NCBI GenBank assembly: GCA_003279605.1
Contig: QCHF01000002.1
Span: 149,088-213,087 of the forward strand
DNA: 64,000 nucleotides
Reading direction: 5' to 3'
Origin: SAR86 cluster bacterium AG-390-O18
GTDB taxonomy: Bacteria; Pseudomonadota; Gammaproteobacteria; Magnimaribacterales; AG-339-G14
The notes beneath the pieces were generated by a model, which was given only the letters and a program-made list of their open reading frames with translations, had not been told where the DNA came from and ran no database searches. The position numbers and the translations under genes were made by a program. This document shows positions 61,372 through 64,000 of the stretch, piece after piece. Every line of letters begins with the position of its first letter. Within the stretch, counting starts at the first letter, position 1.

Positions 61372-62220
61372 CTAATTCAAAGCTTCTTTTTCGTGAGTGG
61401 TTGGTGGACCAAAAAAATGGTCTATGGCTTTTCTCAAGCTTGAAGCTTTTTTCATATCAAGAAATATTTTATTCCAGCCCATAAAGGTTATTTTAACTGG
61501 GTTAAAGGTATTTACATTATTTACAAGACCGTAATTCACGGGTCTTTCCTCAGGCTGAAAAGTACCAAATAAGCGATCCCAGATAATGAGTAAGTTTCCG
61601 TAATTTTTATCTATGTATTCTGGGTTTGAGCCATGATGAACTCTATGGTGGGAAGGAGTATTAAAAAGCCATTCTAGGGGGCCTAACTTGCCAATAATTT
61701 GGGTATGCCCCACTACCCCCCACAAAGTACTTATGACTCCTGCTACTGCAATCATTAAGGGGTCTAAGCCTAAAATTGGTAACACCATAAAAAAAGGCAC
61801 TTTTGAAATCGGGCCAAACCAAGCTTGTCTGAAGGAAACTGCAAAATTCATTTCTTCGCTGGAATGGTGACTCATATGAATTGCCCAAAGAAATCTAACC
61901 CGATGAGAAAGCCTATGGTAAATATAAAATACTAAGTCTATTAAAACGAAAGTCAGAATCCATAAAAGCCAATTAGGCAATATGGCAACTAAATCAACAA
62001 TTCGAAATTGATATAAAAAGAAATGAAACCCAACAATAGATCCTTTGATGGCGAATCCAATTAAGATATTTCCAAAAAGAAGTCCAGAAGTACACCAAGT
62101 ATCGCCAGAGTTGTAGTAATTCTTACTTTGTAAGTTAGAAATCAATACCTCAAATAAAATGAGGGCCAATATTATAGGAACGCCAAAGGCATAAACATCT
62201 ATGATTGTGAGTTCTGTCAT
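61372..62220 (-). CDS. Sterol desaturase/fatty-acid hydroxylase family, short AGMO-like paralogue
   Basis: 282 aa. Histidine boxes HRLSHR, HMSHH and HRVHH, plus KNYGNLLIIWDRLFGTF shared with the paralogue at 54812. It lacks that protein's long C-terminal membrane extension, and the middle reads EEMNFAVSFRQAW rather than EDYNLSTALRQ. It is a non-haem di-iron membrane oxygenase, with a lipid substrate inferred from the family. Confidence 0.88.
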   Translation of the reverse strand: MTELTIIDVYAFGVPIILALILFEVLISNLQSKNYYNSGDTWCTSGLLFGNILIGFAIKGSIVGFHFFLYQFRIVDLVAILPNWLLWILTFVLIDLVFYIYHRLSHRVRFLWAIHMSHHSSEEMNFAVSFRQAWFGPISKVPFFMVLPILGLDPLMIAVAGVISTLWGVVGHTQIIGKLGPLEWLFNTPSHHRVHHGSNPEYIDKNYGNLLIIWDRLFGTFQPEERPVNYGLVNNVNTFNPVKITFMGWNKIFLDMKKASSLRKAIDHFFGPPTTHEKEALN

Positions 62221-62310
62221 TTTTTGAAAACATTATATAGCCAGTTAAATCAATATTCTTGTTTTCTAAAAACTTCTGGTTTAAATTGCCCCATCGAAAA
62301 AAGGAAAACA

Positions 62311-63285
62311 ATGAAGATAGTAGTCGAAGACCTGATAAGTAAACTTTATGAATCAGAAATTCTGAAGCTTGATCCTAATATAGAGATTATTGTGCTGAAC
62401 CCTGAGGATCATAACAATCCTGCTTGGGAGGATGTTCCTGATATCGATGCCTTATTTTTATCTTATCAATTTCTTTTTGCAGTGAGAGATCACAAACATC
62501 TTTTCGAGCCTATGTTGAAAGTTGCGAAGAAAGCTAAGTTCATCCAAAGCGGATATTCAGGAATGGATGATCCATTTTTACAAGCGGTTTTGAAAGAAAC
62601 GAATGCGATTGTTGCAAATTCAAGCAGCATATACGGCAAGCCTATGGCTAATTATGTTTTAGCGCAAATGTTGAGATGGAACAAAAGAATTGATCTTCAT
62701 ATTGAGCTTCAAAAAGAAAAAAATTGGATGCCAAATGGAGGAGATGGAGAGTTAACGAACAAGAATTTACTTATTTACGGATACGGGGGCATAGGGAAAG
62801 AAATTGCTCGAATTGCAAAGACATTTGAAATGAATGTTACTGGCATTAGAAGGTCGCCCGAGAGTTGTGAATTTGCTGACGCAGTTAAAACGCCAGATGA
62901 TTTTATGGATATTTTGCCTTTTGTAGATTTTCTTGTAACGGTTTTGCCAGATAGCGAACATACAAGAAACGTAATTGACAAAAAAGTTTTAAAACAAATG
63001 AATCCTCAAAGCATGTTAATTAATGTTGGTCGAGGTAGCGCTGTGAATGAAACAGATCTTGCAGAAGCATTAAATACCGGTGAAATTGCTGCTGCAGCTT
63101 TGGATACCACAAAAAAAGAGCCTCTAGAGAAAGACTCTCCTCTTTGGGAGGCAAACAATTGTTACATTACTCCTCATGATTCAGCACACTCTTTAATGTC
63201 TCTACCAAGATCGTTTAATCTTTTTCTTAAAAATATTGCTAATTTAAAAGATGGCAAACCAATAAAAAATCTATTTGAGCTTTAA
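62311..63285 (+). CDS. D-isomer-specific 2-hydroxyacid dehydrogenase
   Basis: 324 aa from the ATG at 62311, which has an AAGGA site; an upstream TTG would add 29 residues of non-family sequence and is rejected. NAD-binding IYGYGGIGKEIARIAK, PDSEHTRNVI, the catalytic Arg in LINVGRGSAVNETDL, Glu in KKEPLEKDSPLW and His in ITPHDSAH are present. Substrate unknown (hydroxypyruvate, lactate or phosphoglycerate classes are possible). It precedes rlmN by three bases. Confidence 0.9.
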   Translation: MKIVVEDLISKLYESEILKLDPNIEIIVLNPEDHNNPAWEDVPDIDALFLSYQFLFAVRDHKHLFEPMLKVAKKAKFIQSGYSGMDDPFLQAVLKETNAIVANSSSIYGKPMANYVLAQMLRWNKRIDLHIELQKEKNWMPNGGDGELTNKNLLIYGYGGIGKEIARIAKTFEMNVTGIRRSPESCEFADAVKTPDDFMDILPFVDFLVTVLPDSEHTRNVIDKKVLKQMNPQSMLINVGRGSAVNETDLAEALNTGEIAAAALDTTKKEPLEKDSPLWEANNCYITPHDSAHSLMSLPRSFNLFLKNIANLKDGKPIKNLFEL

Positions 63286-63288
63286 ACA

Positions 63289-64000
63289 ATGAAAACAAAT
63301 CTTCTTGGCATGTCTTTAGATGCTATGGAAAAATTTTTCGTATCTTTAGGAGAAAAGCCTTATCGAGCAAGACAAGTTTTTCAATGGATTCATCAAAAAG
63401 GAATCTCAAACTTCAACAAGATGAGCAATCTATCAAAGGACCTAAAGTGTATTTTGGAAGAAAAAACAGAAATTAAATCCCCAGAAATTGTTTATGAGAA
63501 AGATTCCAAAGATGGCACTCGCAAATGGGTTTTAAGCGTTGGAGAAGGTGATTTAGTTGAAATGGTTTTAATTCCTGAGGGTAAAAGAGCTACTTTATGC
63601 GTTTCTTCACAAGTGGGATGCGCCGTCGACTGTAGCTTTTGTGCTACTGGAAAACAAGGCTTTTCACGCAACCTTTCAACGGCAGAAATCATAGGACAAG
63701 TTTGGGTAGCAGAAAATTCTTTTGGAACTCCTAGAGATCATGGTTCAAAGAATGTAACAAATGTTGTGATGATGGGCATGGGAGAGCCTTTACTAAATTT
63801 CGAACCAGTAACCGAAGCTATGAACTTGATGATGCACGATAAAGCATATGGACTTTCGAAAAGAAAGGTTACTTTAAGCACCTCTGGATTAGTTCCTATG
63901 ATAGATAAGCTTTCAGAAGTAACCGATGCAGCATTAACCATTTCCCTTCATGCTCCCAATGATAAATTACGTAATGATCTTGTTCCCTTAAACAAAAAAT
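63289..64000 (+). CDS. rlmN: rRNA/tRNA adenine-C2 methyltransferase RlmN (cut by window end)
   Basis: Partial: ATG at 63289, open to the last base, 237 complete codons. A radical-SAM enzyme making m2A2503 in 23S rRNA and m2A37 in tRNA. N-terminal [15 protein letters not shown], the radical-SAM CxxxCxxC cysteines in [28 protein letters not shown], and [15 protein letters not shown]. The methyl-accepting C-terminal Cys lies beyond the window. It follows the dehydrogenase gene by three bases. Confidence 0.96.
   Translation, partial: MKTNLLGMSLDAMEKFFVSLGEKPYRARQVFQWIHQKGISNFNKMSNLSKDLKCILEEKTEIKSPEIVYEKDSKDGTRKWVLSVGEGDLVEMVLIPEGKRATLCVSSQVGCAVDCSFCATGKQGFSRNLSTAEIIGQVWVAENSFGTPRDHGSKNVTNVVMMGMGEPLLNFEPVTEAMNLMMHDKAYGLSKRKVTLSTSGLVPMIDKLSEVTDAALTISLHAPNDKLRNDLVPLNKK

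Noticed and set aside
1..64000. tRNA or rRNA genes, CRISPR repeats, insertion sequences, integrases or phage genes.
   Set aside because: Gaps between genes are too short to hold them, no repeat array or transposase-like frame was seen by eye, and all sizeable frames are accounted for.

Overview
The window is AT-rich, densely packed bacterial chromosome with 79 protein-coding genes, 78 complete and one cut by the right edge. No rRNA, tRNA, CRISPR array, insertion sequence or phage gene was found, and no gap between genes is as long as 300 bases. Gene content points to a streamlined, low-GC marine gammaproteobacterium: rpoH, hspQ, rppH, lgt-thyA, a TtpC/ExbB2/ExbD2/TonB2-type energiser, and the yggS-proC-yggT-metX-metW-rdgB run. 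SAR86-like is my best guess. It is an inference, with no marker gene to prove it.

Layout. 1-3.6 kb: small redox and detoxification genes (NMO, DUF1295, GlcG-like, GST, ABM). 3.6-5 kb: zapE and hspQ, with a sigma-32-type promoter in front of hspQ. 5-8.1 kb (-): NRDE protein, rppH, HAD phosphatase, aminotransferase. 8.1-11 kb (+): TauE-like permease, lgt, thyA, folA. 11-16.3 kb (-): a complete six-gene TonB energising operon. 16.4-22.9 kb (+): efp, argS, yggS, proC, yggT, metX, metW, rdgB as one overlapping run. 22.9-26.2 kb (-): cysQ, then rpoH-thiS-thiG-trmB. 26.3-35.5 kb: crotonase, yaaA, a TRAP transporter for a 2-oxoacid-like substrate, uvrD and small membrane proteins. 35.5-38 kb: nadB, a CBS protein and a secreted TonB C-terminal-domain protein. 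38-44.3 kb: a hybrid histidine kinase, a lone receiver, a HisKA-REC-GGDEF protein and an EAL protein, forming a phosphorelay/c-di-GMP locus. 44.5-49.7 kb: a deoxysugar/glycan locus with a His-type sugar 3-dehydratase, SDR, RmlC-like, RmlA, RmlB and a glycosyltransferase. 49.7-62.2 kb: an accessory lipid/xenobiotic block, mostly on the minus strand (Baeyer-Villiger-type monooxygenase, two alkylglycerol-monooxygenase-like proteins, TauD-type dioxygenase, MAPEG, nitroreductase, hydrolase, cytochrome b561, an Nmad3 protein). 62.3-64 kb: a 2-hydroxyacid dehydrogenase and rlmN, which runs off the window.

Points of most interest: a zapE reading frame that homology extends to an apparent AUA start; a near-consensus heat-shock promoter for hspQ in the same window as rpoH; six convergent gene pairs whose stop codons share exactly one 4-nt YTAR word; a sugar dehydratase with the catalytic Lys-to-His swap but no Fe-S cysteines; a GGDEF protein carrying a HisKA phospho-acceptor domain but no ATPase; and an Nmad3 protein in an ordinary chromosomal setting.
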